Source: Halomonas sp. 54_146 (lineage in GTDB: Bacteria > Pseudomonadota > Gammaproteobacteria > Pseudomonadales > Halomonadaceae). From it: a DNA stretch of 64,000 nt. Below the pieces are notes generated by a model, which made no database searches, was not told where the DNA came from, and saw only the letters and a list, made by a program, of their open reading frames with translations. Shown here piece by piece: positions 1-10,658 of the stretch (within the stretch, counting starts at the first letter, position 1; each line of letters starts with the position of its first letter). The stretch covers positions 17,586 to 81,585 of the forward strand of contig NZ_LGEN01000015.1 of the NCBI RefSeq assembly GCF_001507855.1, in the 5' to 3' direction. The position numbers and the translations under genes were made by a program.

Positions 1-1118
1 ATCTTTAAGGCGTCCTCACTACCCAGGGATTCTTCCACGCTAATACCGGTACTGCAGGCTACGCCAATACTGGTGGTCACTGGGACAGGTTTGCCATCAT
101 GATTAAGCAGCGCAGCATTCTCTACTGCTAGGCGTATCCGCTCAGCGACACACGTTGCATCTTCTTCGCTTGCGCCTTGCAAGACGACGACAAACTCCTC
201 TCCTCCGAAGCGGGCAACAAAATCACCAGTACGCACTTGCTGGGCAATTAAGCGAGCAAACTCACGCAGCACTTTATCCCCTACCGAGTGACCGTGCGTA
301 TCATTAACGCGCTTAAAGTGATCAATATCCAACATCAACAACGCATAGGGTGCTGACTTACCGGTACGGGATTCCTCGCGCTCAATCTCCGCCAGACGCC
401 GCTCCAATGCGCCACGGTTCAGAAGCCCCGTCAAGGCATCATGGGTAGCCTGCCGGTAAAGCCGCAACAGCAAACTGAGCTGAAAGTGATTAGCGGTTAA
501 TGACACAACGAGCAATGTTGCCAATAGCCACTGCGCTTCAAGCCCTGCCGGAGACAGCCAACTACCGTTAACAAGCTGAGCAAAGGCCAGTAAGGCCAGC
601 AGCAGCAGCCCTGCCATGAATGACTCTAACAAGGTAAAGGGGAAGACACTCAGGACAGCCGCAAGCAGAAACGGGATAAACCCATATCCCACCAGCGCAT
701 GATTTGCCTCGCTCGGAAGCACGTACAACACCAGCGCATAAAATAGCGCTGGCAAAGAAAACAAGGCACCCGCACTAAAGCGGATACGGTTAATATTCTC
801 TTCACTGCGACGCGCCCACCAGTAGACAGCCGCAAAGCCGAACATCATTACAAAGCGCCCAGCCAAGGTGTAACGCTGCACGCTCTGGGGCAACATTATA
901 ATGTCGATCATCAACCAGAGGGGAGACAATATTAAGAAGATAAGCGCCACGGCCATTACACGGCTTCGCAGGTAATGGCCGTGGGCGTAAACAAAATCGC
1001 GGCTATGGTCACGGGCTGTTAGCGTATCATTAAAGGCGCTCAAGGTATTTCTCACCCAGGATGTCTCTGCCAGCTTTCCCGTACTCAGGGCTTTACGACG
1101 TTCTTCGAGGTCGGGCAT
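1..1118 (-). CDS. diguanylate cyclase, membrane-anchored GGDEF protein (3' end truncated by window edge)
   Basis: Own minus-strand translation from ATG at 1118 (MPDLEERRKALSTG...), hydrophobic N-terminal half, then DALTGLLNR, DIDHFKRVNDTHGH and FGGEEFV active-site motifs. Absent from the ORF track because the stop lies outside the window. Confidence 0.93.
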   Translation of the reverse strand, partial: MPDLEERRKALSTGKLAETSWVRNTLSAFNDTLTARDHSRDFVYAHGHYLRSRVMAVALIFLILSPLWLMIDIIMLPQSVQRYTLAGRFVMMFGFAAVYWWARRSEENINRIRFSAGALFSLPALFYALVLYVLPSEANHALVGYGFIPFLLAAVLSVFPFTLLESFMAGLLLLALLAFAQLVNGSWLSPAGLEAQWLLATLLVVSLTANHFQLSLLLRLYRQATHDALTGLLNRGALERRLAEIEREESRTGKSAPYALLMLDIDHFKRVNDTHGHSVGDKVLREFARLIAQQVRTGDFVARFGGEEFVVVLQGASEEDATCVAERIRLAVENAALLNHDGKPVPVTTSIGVACSTGISVEESLGSEDALK

Positions 1119-1331
1119 GGAGTGAACTCTTTTTTAATTTTAAGACAGGGGCACAATCAGGGCGAAACATTAACGTGCTTCACCCTGGCGCTCTATGATG
1201 TACATCAACGACCTTGTAATGTGATGGCGTGAAAATTAACCGATACTGGTCAACCGTATAATTAAGCTCGACACCATGTCTGTGATTTGAAACTTATCCA
1301 AATCCGTTTCCAGATAATGAATAATAAGGAC

Positions 1332-2027
1332 TTAGGGTGCCCAATAAATCGCCAATGGGCAGGACAAAAAAGCACGAATCGGCAGCTGACGTACATCGTC
1401 GCCGTTTAGTGCTTTGGCCAATACGGCGCGTTTCTCATCGCCGGTAATATGCAGAAAATGGCGGCGTGCTTGGTGTAAGCGATCTGCTGAAAAAGTAATT
1501 CGCGGCTGCGGCTGGCTTGGCGTCCTGACCGCCACTAACAGCTCATCAGTCGCTAGCGCCAGCGTTAGCTCCGGGCTATCGGGAAACAGCGACGCCGTGT
1601 GGCCATCGCCGCCCATGCCCAGAATTACCACGCTGGCGGGCCACGCCAGTGAAGCCATCTGCTTGGTCACTTCTTCCACGCCCTCTTCCGGCGTCTTTGC
1701 ACTACACGTTAACGGTATAAAATTAGCCGCCGCCGCTTCGCCTTGTAGCAGATGCTCACGCACTAATTTAGCGTTGCTATCGCTGCTCTGCTCATCTACC
1801 CAGCGCTCATCGGCTAGGGTGATATCCACCCGCGTCCATTCCAGGGGCTTTTGCGCCAGCGCCTTGAAAAACGGCACCGGCGTTGCGCCACCCGAAACTA
1901 CTAACAGAGCGCGCTCTTGATGATATAGATCGTCGTGCAGTGCCTGAAAAACGGCTTCGGCAAGCTGCTCGGCCAGCTGTTGGCGTGCTTGGCTCATGTT
2001 AATAATCCTCGTACCAGCTGCGGCCAT
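1332..2027 (-). CDS. pgl: 6-phosphogluconolactonase
   Basis: ORF 231 aa with [20 protein letters not shown] and [13 protein letters not shown] motifs; directly downstream of zwf. Start may be the internal Met (MSQARQQ). Confidence 0.95.
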   Translation of the reverse strand: MAAAGTRIINMSQARQQLAEQLAEAVFQALHDDLYHQERALLVVSGGATPVPFFKALAQKPLEWTRVDITLADERWVDEQSSDSNAKLVREHLLQGEAAAANFIPLTCSAKTPEEGVEEVTKQMASLAWPASVVILGMGGDGHTASLFPDSPELTLALATDELLVAVRTPSQPQPRITFSADRLHQARRHFLHITGDEKRAVLAKALNGDDVRQLPIRAFLSCPLAIYWAP

Positions 2028-3504
2028 CTTGGGTAATCATGGCGATAGAGGCGACCGGCCCCCAGGAACCAGCCGGATAACGGCGCGGCGGGGTGTCGCG
2101 CTGTTTCCAACCCTCAATGAGTTGATCGCACCAGCGCCACGCGTGCTCCACTTCATCGCGGCGAACAAACAGGTACTGCTGCCCTTTCATCACTTCCAGC
2201 AGCAAACGCTCGTAGGCATCGGGAATCCGCGATTTAGGGAAAGCGCTGTTGAAATCTAAATGCAGGGGGCCAGGACGCAGGCGCATGCCTTTATCCAGGC
2301 CGCTATCCTTGGTCAATACCTGCAGGGCGATACCCTCTTCTGGCTGTAGCCGAATAATCAGTTTATTCGAGGCAATATCGCGCTGATCCGGGTCGAAAAT
2401 GTAATGGGGCTGCTGGCGAAAGTGAATCACAATCTGCGAGAGTTTTTCCGGCATCCGCTTACCGGTACGCAGGTAAAACGGCACGCCTGCCCAACGCCAG
2501 TTAGCCACTTCGGTTTTCATGGCCACAAAGGTTTCGGTCTGGCTTTGGGTATTGGCATCGTCTTCTTCCAAATAGCCCGGCACTGGCTGGCCGTCGCTAG
2601 TGCCGGCAATATATTGGCCACGCACCACATCGCGCCCAAGCGCTTCGCCGACAAACGGTTTGAGCGCTTTGAGCACCTTAACCTTTTCATCGCGAATGGC
2701 ATCGGCATCCAGGTTAGAAGGCGGGTCCATAGCGATTAAGCACAGCAGCTGAAGCAAGTGGTTTTGCACCATATCGCGCAGTTGGCCTGCCTCATCGAAA
2801 TAGCCCCAGCGCCCTTCGATACCGACCTTTTCGGCCACGGTAATTTCCACATGGGAAATATGGTTCTGATTCCACTGGGTGCCAAATAACGGGTTAGCAA
2901 AGCGCAGTGCAATTAAGTTCTGCACCGTTTCTTTGCCCAAATAGTGGTCGATACGGTAAACCCGCGATTCAGGAAAAACGTCAGCAATCGCATCGTTTAT
3001 CGCCTGGGAAGACGCTAAGTTATAGCCAATGGGCTTTTCGACCACCACGCGAGAGCTATCATCAACACTGCCGCTGGCCTTAAGATAGCGGCAGATATCC
3101 CCGTAGATCCGCGCGGCAACGGACAGATAAACCACCATTGGCTGCGATGAACCTTCGCGCCACTGGCGAATAGCGTCAAAACCCTCCTCCGTTGAGAAGT
3201 CGAGCTGCCGATACTCCAGGCGATTAAGAAAGCGCTCAAGGCTCACTTCATCCTGCTCATCGTTTTTCAGGCGCTTTTGCAGCGCGGCGTTAACCAACTG
3301 GCGAAACGCACCCACGTCGTGCTCTTGCCGAGCCAGCCCCAGAATGCGCGTGCTTTCAGGCATCAAGCCTTCGCGGTCGAGATGATAAAGCGCAGGAAAC
3401 AGTTTGCGCGTGGCAAGATCACCCAGCGCCCCAAACAACGCCAGATCAATAGCGTGCTTAGGGTCACCCAGTGGACTAGCTTGCAAAGCATTGGGCTGGC
3501 TCAT
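1999..3504 (-). CDS. zwf: glucose-6-phosphate 1-dehydrogenase
   Basis: ORF 501 aa; [17 protein letters not shown] and RIDHYLGKE signatures. Confidence 0.98.
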   Translation of the reverse strand: MSQPNALQASPLGDPKHAIDLALFGALGDLATRKLFPALYHLDREGLMPESTRILGLARQEHDVGAFRQLVNAALQKRLKNDEQDEVSLERFLNRLEYRQLDFSTEEGFDAIRQWREGSSQPMVVYLSVAARIYGDICRYLKASGSVDDSSRVVVEKPIGYNLASSQAINDAIADVFPESRVYRIDHYLGKETVQNLIALRFANPLFGTQWNQNHISHVEITVAEKVGIEGRWGYFDEAGQLRDMVQNHLLQLLCLIAMDPPSNLDADAIRDEKVKVLKALKPFVGEALGRDVVRGQYIAGTSDGQPVPGYLEEDDANTQSQTETFVAMKTEVANWRWAGVPFYLRTGKRMPEKLSQIVIHFRQQPHYIFDPDQRDIASNKLIIRLQPEEGIALQVLTKDSGLDKGMRLRPGPLHLDFNSAFPKSRIPDAYERLLLEVMKGQQYLFVRRDEVEHAWRWCDQLIEGWKQRDTPPRRYPAGSWGPVASIAMITQDGRSWYEDY

Positions 3505-3666
3505 CGCTGATCCTATTTTTAATGTTTATAGTGGTCGTCTTTATTGATCGCTAAACGCCACCATGTCGTTAGATAACCTAAAGCTACCTGAAAAAAAGCA
3601 GTATAAGAACTAGAGAGCCTCTGATTAACGTCAGATCGGAAAACGAATAGCAATAAAGGAAGCCAA

Positions 3667-3966
3667 ATGCCCGTGCTTAGCAAAACCAAATCGAGTTTTT
3701 ACCGCCGCTTATACGTCGCCCACTTAATAGAACAAGGTTTCGCCAGCGTGCCTGCGCTAATCGAGGCCACCGGGATGCCACGGCGCACCGCTCAGGATAC
3801 GATTGCTTCCTTAGCCGAGTTGGATATCGAGTGTGTCTTTACAAAAGATGACGGCGAGCGGCACAACATTGGTCGCTACCAAATACGCAATTGGGGGGCG
3901 ATTGATCCACGCTGGGTGGCAACCAATGCCGAACGGCTAAAGCAGGCGCTCGGCTATGCTATTTAG
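3667..3966 (+). CDS. small winged helix-turn-helix protein
   Basis: 99 aa ORF with a HTH-like segment (VPALIEATGMPRRTAQDTIASLAEL); divergent from zwf. Confidence 0.75.
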   Translation: MPVLSKTKSSFYRRLYVAHLIEQGFASVPALIEATGMPRRTAQDTIASLAELDIECVFTKDDGERHNIGRYQIRNWGAIDPRWVATNAERLKQALGYAI

Positions 3967-3980
3967 CGCTATTCATCCGG

Positions 3981-6176
3981 CTATGATTCTGGTTCTGCCC
4001 ACGCCAGCCGCGCCGCGTTAAGGGTAACCGTCAGCGAGCTTGCCGCCATGGCGAGTACCGCCACCAGCGGGGGTATTGCCATCAGTACCACCAACCCGAG
4101 CGCCAAGGTGTTGTAGAGCGCCGAAAAGAATAGATTTTGCACCATGATGCGCCGGGTGCGTTTAGCAATGCTGAGTAGTTTCACTACACCACCGATCCCT
4201 GGCGTCATTAGCTGCGCGGCGGCTCCTTCCCGGGCGGCTTCGCTGGCACTCAGCGGTGCAATTCCCACATCGGCCGCGGCCAAACTCAAGGTGTCGTTTA
4301 AGCCATCCCCCACGTAGAGCGTTGGCGATGGCAGCCCCTGCAACAGCCGCGCTTTGGCTTCCGGCGAACGCTGGGCATAGCAAGCTTCACGGGCAAGCCC
4401 TACCCGCTCACCTAGCCAGCTCACCGCGCCCTGCCGGTCGCCGCTGATCATCGCTACCACATACCCTGAAGCCAGCAGGCGCTTTACGCTCGGTTCGGCG
4501 TCGTCTACCGGTTGATCAGTGAGATAGAGCGTGGCGAGCCAACCCGCCTCATCGGCCACCATCACTTGAGAAGCAAAGGCCAGCGTCGCGTCCTCCGCCT
4601 GAGAAGGAAGCGCTATCTGCTGGCGAGCGAGCCAACTAGCGCTGCCCACCATGAGCCACTCACCGCTGCTGAACTGAACGCGGCGTCCTTCCCCTGGGGT
4701 GTCGATGACCTCCAAGCATTGTTCAGTGCGCTGGTCATACTGGCTGCCCGCCCAGCGCGCTAGCGCTTGTGCCAAGGGGTGTTCGCTTCCCACAACGGCA
4801 GCGCTGAGCTTGCGCTGCAAGGTGAGCTCATCAACGCCCTCCCTGGCCTGCCAGTGCAGCACCGTATGGCTGCCAGTGGTTAAGGTGCCGGTTTTATCCA
4901 GCGCGACTGAGCGAATGCGCGCCAAGGTTTCGAGCGCTGCCGGGTCGCGCAGCGCAATCCCTTGCTGCATGGCCAGGCCGCTACCCGCTAGGCTTGCCAG
5001 CGGCACCGCAAGCCCGACGGCACAGGGGCAAGCGACCACTAACACCGAAAGCGCGCGCACAAAGGCATCTTCCCAGCCCAGGCCAAATAACAGCGCAACG
5101 GGCAGTGTGAGTAATGCGAGTACCAGCGCCAGCGGGCTTAGCCAGGCGGCAAAACGGTCAGCGAGCTTCTGCAATTCGCCTTTTTTGGCCTGATAGCGGC
5201 GCATTTCATCGCGCAATCGATCTAACCGCCGCTTACCTACCCCGGCGCTCACCTGCATGACCAGCGGCGCTGCGCCAAGGTAGCGGCAGCCAGCGTAAAC
5301 CTTTTGCCCTGCTTGAAAGTGTCGCGGCAGGCTTTCCCCCGTCAGCGAGGCAGTATCGATCCAACCGGGTTCTTCGAGAGTGCCATCTAGCGCCACCAAC
5401 TCACCGGGCGCTAGCTCAATGCGCATTCCCGTAGCCACGTCAGCGACGGGCATCGATAGCCAGCGTTCAGCGTGCCACACCTTTATGTTCACGTCTGGCA
5501 GCGCCAGGGCATCCAACGCTTTTAACCCGCGGTGGCGGCAGAGTGTCTCCACCAACCGCCCAACCAGTAAAAGCACAATCAGCATCACCGCGGTGTCGAA
5601 GTAAACCTCGGCAGAGCCGCGCCATAGCAGCCATACCGACACCATCACCGCGCCGATAACACCAAGGCTCACCAGCACATCCATACCGGGGCGCTTGGCG
5701 AGCAGCGTGCGCCAACCTGCCTGATAAAACGGCAGGCCTGCGAACAGCACCACGGGAAGTGAAAACGCTCCTGATACCCAAGCTACCACTCGCTCAACCT
5801 GCTCGCTAGGCAGTGCGCCGGCGTAAATCAGAATCGAGGCCAGCATCGTCCACATGCCGAACAGCGAACCGACCATCAGCCTCAGCATCAGGTAGCGGCT
5901 CTCCGCTTCTAAACGCGCATGGGCGTCCGCCACCGGCTCAAGTTCCGTAAGCCGATAGCCCAGCCGCTTAACCTTTGGAGCGAGCGTTGAAAGCTGGATA
6001 GCAGCAGGCATACCACTAATGCAGAGCGCCGCGCTGGGGTAGTGAACGCTAACTTCACGCACGCCTTCAAGCCGCTTGAGGGAACCTTCCACGGCTAGCG
6101 CGCAGCTGGTGCACCACATACCGTGGAGGGTATAAAGCTGCTCGTCCTCGCTGCTAAGCGCATCGCTTACAGGCAA
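3981..6176 (-). CDS. heavy-metal (probably copper) translocating P1B-type ATPase
   Basis: 731 aa; N-terminal MWCTSCA metal-binding motif, TGES, ACPCAVGLA, DKTGTLTTG, GDGLNDT motifs; adjacent to the oxidase genes. Confidence 0.95.
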   Translation of the reverse strand: MPVSDALSSEDEQLYTLHGMWCTSCALAVEGSLKRLEGVREVSVHYPSAALCISGMPAAIQLSTLAPKVKRLGYRLTELEPVADAHARLEAESRYLMLRLMVGSLFGMWTMLASILIYAGALPSEQVERVVAWVSGAFSLPVVLFAGLPFYQAGWRTLLAKRPGMDVLVSLGVIGAVMVSVWLLWRGSAEVYFDTAVMLIVLLLVGRLVETLCRHRGLKALDALALPDVNIKVWHAERWLSMPVADVATGMRIELAPGELVALDGTLEEPGWIDTASLTGESLPRHFQAGQKVYAGCRYLGAAPLVMQVSAGVGKRRLDRLRDEMRRYQAKKGELQKLADRFAAWLSPLALVLALLTLPVALLFGLGWEDAFVRALSVLVVACPCAVGLAVPLASLAGSGLAMQQGIALRDPAALETLARIRSVALDKTGTLTTGSHTVLHWQAREGVDELTLQRKLSAAVVGSEHPLAQALARWAGSQYDQRTEQCLEVIDTPGEGRRVQFSSGEWLMVGSASWLARQQIALPSQAEDATLAFASQVMVADEAGWLATLYLTDQPVDDAEPSVKRLLASGYVVAMISGDRQGAVSWLGERVGLAREACYAQRSPEAKARLLQGLPSPTLYVGDGLNDTLSLAAADVGIAPLSASEAAREGAAAQLMTPGIGGVVKLLSIAKRTRRIMVQNLFFSALYNTLALGLVVLMAIPPLVAVLAMAASSLTVTLNAARLAWAEPES

Positions 6177-6523
6177 GGCGGGATGCCGAGAATCGGCATT
6201 GCAGCAAACACAACGCCTAAGGTCGAGAACAGATAGAGACCGGCAGAAACCCTCGCATTGAAGCGCCGCCGCCCTTGATGGTGCTTAGCCATTCGATAGC
6301 AGCCCAGCGTTAACGCCGCCAGTATCGCAATAGCCACTAGGCTTACCACCAGCAGCAGCGCGTTCACCAGCGTAAAAACGCCCTGTTCAGGAGCCGGTGG
6401 CACCACGGCACAGGCCACCGCATGGCCGCCATAAACCGTCACAAACCAGATACACCACAGCGTTAAGCCAATGACGAAATGCAAGGGGTGGGTAAGCTGT
6501 AAGCGCTGCATCGTGGTCGCCAT
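6167..6523 (-). CDS. small multi-TM membrane protein of unknown function in oxidase cluster
   Basis: 118 aa ORF with about three hydrophobic segments; overlaps the ATPase start by 10 nt and lies 4 nt after the oxidase subunit. Confidence 0.8.
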   Translation of the reverse strand: MATTMQRLQLTHPLHFVIGLTLWCIWFVTVYGGHAVACAVVPPAPEQGVFTLVNALLLVVSLVAIAILAALTLGCYRMAKHHQGRRRFNARVSAGLYLFSTLGVVFAAMPILGIPPCL

Positions 6524-6527
6524 CGGA

Positions 6528-9068
6528 TTAGCTCCCTATTACGCGGGGCAACACGGCAAGCGCACCCACCAGTATCCAGAACGTCACCACGTTATAGCGC
6601 CACCACTGGGCAACCACCGCGGGCTCGAAAGGCGCATGGGCACCCACATAGCCATACCCCACCCGCAGCCCCTGAAGAAGAGCAAGCACTGCACCTAAGC
6701 CGCCATGTAGCAGCGCATACATAAGCCCCACCAGAATGATCGCATCATGGGAGGTCTCGGTAACGGCGAGATTTGCACTCAGCAGCACCCACAGCGTTAT
6801 CGCCACCTGCACAACGCCTAAGGCACTGATGCAATACATGCCCACTGCCAGCCCCGCATCTTTCCGCTGGCGCAAGCCGCGCACCAATTTTTCCAGAATT
6901 GCCGCGCCAGCGGTTAACGCCACCCCGGCCAAGGTCAGCCCCACCAAAGAGAGCGGAGATGTCTCAGGCATCCGCCACTCAGGGGACACCGTCCATAGAT
7001 AGAACCAGCCAAATAGGTAAGAAAGGAAGAACGAACCATTGGCGAGCAGCGTGATCGACATGGCCCATAGGCCTGGGCCATCCATGGTGCGCGAGTGCAG
7101 CGGTGGGTCGCCGGGGGCAACCTCGGCATCCGGCGCTGCTTTTGGATGTGCGCCATTTTCCCACGACCAGCGCAGCAGAAAAAGCGCTGCCACAATCACG
7201 CCGATAAGGGCCAGAGGATAGAGCCGGGTCAGCAGGCTGATGCATACCACGGCCAGCGCCATGGCAGCGAACAGCGGCCACCAGGAGTTACCCGGCAGAT
7301 GAATAATTTCACGCACTTTGCCGGTTAATGGGTCGGTGCCCCACATTTCCCGCCGGCCATGGGTAGCTATCGCTAGGCTGTGTTGCCCTGCTGCCATGGT
7401 GCGCGGCAGGTCCGGATCATCCCAAAGGGGGTGGCGCGTCTCGATCGTTGGCAGGCTGACAAAGTTATAGGCGCTGGGCGGCATACTGTTGGCCCACTCC
7501 AGGGAATACGCATTCCACGGGTTATGCTTTGCGGGTTTGCCAAAACGAAAGTGCAGCGCAATATCCAGCAGCACCATGACAATACCGGCCGACATAATAA
7601 AGCTACTCATAGACGACAGCAGATTAAAAATATCCCAGCCCATGCCCGTTTCATAAGAGTAAACCCGGCGCGGCATACCCAGCAGGCCGGTCCAGTGCAT
7701 GATCAAGAAGGTGCCATTAAAGCCCAAAAAGGTCAGCCAAAAACCCCATTTACCCAGGCTTTCAGAAGGCATACGCCCGGAAAACAGCGGCAGCCAGTAA
7801 TACAACCCAGCAATCAGCGGAAAGAACATCCCACCCACCAACACATAGTGCATATGCGCCACTACAAAGTGGGTGTCGTGCACCTGCCAGTTAAACGGCA
7901 CCAGCGCCAGCATTACCCCAGTCAAACCACCACATACGAAGATAATTAAGAAGCCCATGACCCACAGCATCGGCAGCTTCATTTTGGGCTTACCTAGCCA
8001 TAGCGTGGCCAGCCACACAAACACCTGAATCGCCGTGGGCACCGCCACCAGCATACTGGCGGCAGAGAAAAACGCTTGGGCCAGCTGGGGGATGCCCACG
8101 GTAAACATGTGGTGAACCCAGAGCCCAAAGCTGATAAAGCTAGTAATGATAATCGCGGCCACTACCCAGCCGTAGCCAACAATCGGACGGCCCGCAAACA
8201 CCGGTATCAGCGTGGAGACGATACCCGCTGCGGGTAGGAAGATGATGTAAACCTCAGGATGGCCGAACAGCCAAAACAGGTGCTGCCAGAGAATCGGGTC
8301 ACCGCCACCGGCCACTTCAAAAAACGGCATACCTACTGCGCGCTCAAGCTCTAGCAAAATACTGCCCAGAATCAGCGGCGGGAAGCCGACCACGATCATC
8401 AGCGCCATGGCGAGAATATACCAGGCAAACAGCGGCATTTTGTGCAGCGCCATGCCCTGGGTGCGGGTGCGCAATATCGAAACCACCAGTTCAACCCCGG
8501 CTGAAAGCGCGGAGATCTCAACGAAGGTAATCCCCAGCAGCCAAAAATCCGAGCCCAACCCCGGTGAGTACTCGCTGCTGCTGAGCGGGGTGTACATAAA
8601 CCAGCCGCTGTCCGGCGCCATTTCCAACACCAAACTAAACGATAAAATGATGCCGCCAAATAGATAACACCAGTAGCCCAGCGACGTTAGCCGCGGGCAG
8701 ACCAGGTCGCGGGCACCAATCATCTTAGGAATCATATAAATCGCCAGCCCTTCCAGCATAGGAATGGCGAACAGAAACATCATCACCGTGCCATGCATGG
8801 TGGTGACCTGGTTATAGATATCCGGCGACATAAAGTCTTGATCGGGCAGCGCCAACTGCGTGCGCACCAGCATGGCGAGAATGCCACCCAACAAGAAAAA
8901 CACCATCCCGGTGACCATAAAACGCAGGCCGAGGGTGGTGTGGTTAACAATGGTGAGGGCTTTCAAGCCACGCGGGTTACCCCAGATCTCGTGCAAGTCG
9001 CTGTGCAGTTGATGTGGACCTTTGATGTTATCGCCTTCGGGGGTCGCTTCACGGTTGATAGTGGTCAT
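6528..9068 (-). CDS. ctaD: cytochrome c oxidase subunit I-subunit III fusion
   Basis: Heme-copper oxidase motifs (WLFGHPEVYIIFLPAAG, HHMFTVG, HDTHFVVAHMHYVLVGG) followed by a C-terminal subunit-III-like domain. Start Met (MTTINRE) overlaps the coxB stop as ATGA. Confidence 0.95.
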   Translation of the reverse strand: MTTINREATPEGDNIKGPHQLHSDLHEIWGNPRGLKALTIVNHTTLGLRFMVTGMVFFLLGGILAMLVRTQLALPDQDFMSPDIYNQVTTMHGTVMMFLFAIPMLEGLAIYMIPKMIGARDLVCPRLTSLGYWCYLFGGIILSFSLVLEMAPDSGWFMYTPLSSSEYSPGLGSDFWLLGITFVEISALSAGVELVVSILRTRTQGMALHKMPLFAWYILAMALMIVVGFPPLILGSILLELERAVGMPFFEVAGGGDPILWQHLFWLFGHPEVYIIFLPAAGIVSTLIPVFAGRPIVGYGWVVAAIIITSFISFGLWVHHMFTVGIPQLAQAFFSAASMLVAVPTAIQVFVWLATLWLGKPKMKLPMLWVMGFLIIFVCGGLTGVMLALVPFNWQVHDTHFVVAHMHYVLVGGMFFPLIAGLYYWLPLFSGRMPSESLGKWGFWLTFLGFNGTFLIMHWTGLLGMPRRVYSYETGMGWDIFNLLSSMSSFIMSAGIVMVLLDIALHFRFGKPAKHNPWNAYSLEWANSMPPSAYNFVSLPTIETRHPLWDDPDLPRTMAAGQHSLAIATHGRREMWGTDPLTGKVREIIHLPGNSWWPLFAAMALAVVCISLLTRLYPLALIGVIVAALFLLRWSWENGAHPKAAPDAEVAPGDPPLHSRTMDGPGLWAMSITLLANGSFFLSYLFGWFYLWTVSPEWRMPETSPLSLVGLTLAGVALTAGAAILEKLVRGLRQRKDAGLAVGMYCISALGVVQVAITLWVLLSANLAVTETSHDAIILVGLMYALLHGGLGAVLALLQGLRVGYGYVGAHAPFEPAVVAQWWRYNVVTFWILVGALAVLPRVIGS

Positions 9069-10066
9069 GGGGTGAGCGTCTCCAGCCAAGCACCCAGGCT
9101 CTCCAAGGTGGCCCTCTCAATATCATCGTGGGGCGGCATTTTATTGCCCGGTTTTAACGCTTGATGGTGCTGCAACCAATGGCTCACCGCGCCTTCCTCC
9201 ATGGCCATAACCCCTGCCCCTAGGCTGGTGCGGCTGCCAAGATCAGAAAGATCCGGCCCTACTTCAGCGGTTGATAGCCCTGAAGAAAGCCCTGGAGAAG
9301 AAAGCCCTGCTACTCGGTGGCAGCTTGCGCAATGAGTCATAAAGGCCTCCCTGGCAGGTTCATGCTGTTGGTCGTTTACCGCCAGCGACGTTAATTCATC
9401 CGTTTGGCGTGCCGCCAGCCACGCGTTGTACTCGTCGCGCTCGACGGCTTCTACATAGAGCTGCATTTGGGTGTGCTGGGCACCGCAAAACTCGGCGCAC
9501 TGAGCGCCAAACACCGCCGGTTCATCCGCTTCCAAGCGAATTATATTCACGCGCCCAGGCACCATATCGATTTTCCCGCCCAGGCGCGGCACCCAGAAGG
9601 CGTGAATAACGTCGGCGCCGGTAACGTGAAAATCAACCGGCTCACCGGCGGGCATGATGAGCTGATTAGAGGTGACGACTTCGCCTCCTTCCGCGCCCGG
9701 GTAGCGCACTTCCCACCACCACTGGTGGCCGATAACTTCAATCACCTCTGGCGGCTCGCCCAGGGGCAACGGCAAAAGCCGCTGCCCGGTGGGCACCCCG
9801 AAGGCCAATAGCGCAGTGATGCTGGCCACCGGTAATAGAATTCCCCCGCCGATAATCCAGCGGCGCGCAATACGGCGTTCCTCTGCAGGCGTTCGCGTCA
9901 CCTCCTTGCGCTTAAAGGTATAAAGCCATAGCGCCACCACGGCCATAAACACCACCGTGCCGAAACTCAGCATTACCCACCAGATTATCATCACATCTCG
10001 CGCCGCTTGGCCTGCTGGGTCTAGAATGGACTTATCGCCCGCACAACCGGCTAATAGCAGCCCCAT
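9065..10066 (-). CDS. coxB: cytochrome c oxidase subunit II with C-terminal cytochrome c domain (caa3-type)
   Basis: Lipobox LLAGC, CuA ligands CAEFCGAQHTQM, C-terminal heme-c motif CASCH. Provider ORF extends to 10654, but that extension overlaps a divergent gene; true start uncertain. Confidence 0.88.
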   Translation of the reverse strand: MGLLLAGCAGDKSILDPAGQAARDVMIIWWVMLSFGTVVFMAVVALWLYTFKRKEVTRTPAEERRIARRWIIGGGILLPVASITALLAFGVPTGQRLLPLPLGEPPEVIEVIGHQWWWEVRYPGAEGGEVVTSNQLIMPAGEPVDFHVTGADVIHAFWVPRLGGKIDMVPGRVNIIRLEADEPAVFGAQCAEFCGAQHTQMQLYVEAVERDEYNAWLAARQTDELTSLAVNDQQHEPAREAFMTHCASCHRVAGLSSPGLSSGLSTAEVGPDLSDLGSRTSLGAGVMAMEEGAVSHWLQHHQALKPGNKMPPHDDIERATLESLGAWLETLTP

Positions 10067-10171
10067 TAAAATGGCTAGCGGGGCGCTAAGCTGGCTGACC
10101 CTTGGCGAGTTTACGCGTTGAAAAACGCGCTTTATCCCTTGAATTGCTGTTTCTGCCCACAGGAAGTGACC

Positions 10172-10633
10172 ATGGCAACCCCCCGCCAGCGCACGATTAA
10201 AAGCCGCGCGTCCCTCGCCGGCCACCCGCTTCATCCCGTGATGATCCACTTTCCCGTTGCGGCGCTGATGGCGCTGGTGGCAAGCGATATCGGCTTCTTG
10301 CTGAGTGGCGACCCGTTTTGGGCACGCGCCGGTGTGTGGCTGGCGGGTGTGGGTGCTTTTGGCGGCTGGATTGCCAGTACCGCTGGCATTATCGACTTGG
10401 TGACAGTGGCTCGAATTCGCCGCCTGATTACCGGCTGGAGCCACGCTATCGTCGCCGTGGTGATGCTTTCGCTGGCATCGCTTAACTGGCTGCTGCGCGT
10501 TAACGACCCCAGTGCCATTCTGCCCTGGGGGCTTGGCATATCGCTGGTCACCGCCGCGCTGATAGCCCTGGTGGGCTGGCTGGGTGGGCAGTTGGTGTAT
10601 GAACACGCGGTGGGTGTCGAGGTTGAGGATTAA
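10172..10633 (+). CDS. DUF2231-like membrane protein
   Basis: ATG at 10172 preceded by AGGAAG; GHPLHPVMIHFPVA signature, four TM-like segments. Confidence 0.85.
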   Translation: MATPRQRTIKSRASLAGHPLHPVMIHFPVAALMALVASDIGFLLSGDPFWARAGVWLAGVGAFGGWIASTAGIIDLVTVARIRRLITGWSHAIVAVVMLSLASLNWLLRVNDPSAILPWGLGISLVTAALIALVGWLGGQLVYEHAVGVEVED

Positions 10634-10658
10634 CACTAATCGGTGAAAAGGCACGGCG

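Noticed and set aside
1249-1267. 19-mer gtcaaccgtataattaagc nearly identical to 17888-17906
   Set aside because: Likely shared extended -10 promoter (CGTATAATTAA); a similar GCGTATAATT is in the DMT promoter. Not enough to call a common operator.
1414-1920. 168-aa plus-strand ORF antisense to pgl
   Set aside because: Antisense of a conserved gene, Ser/Ala/Arg-rich shadow composition typical of GC-rich DNA.
7380-7949. 189-aa plus-strand ORF antisense to the oxidase subunit
   Set aside because: Shadow ORF (His/Gln-rich) opposite a highly conserved heme-copper oxidase.
10067-10654. N-terminal 196 aa of the provider ORF 9065..10654
   Set aside because: Low-complexity His/Gln/Thr-rich frame fully antisense to the DUF2231 gene; a shadow frame, not coxB protein.
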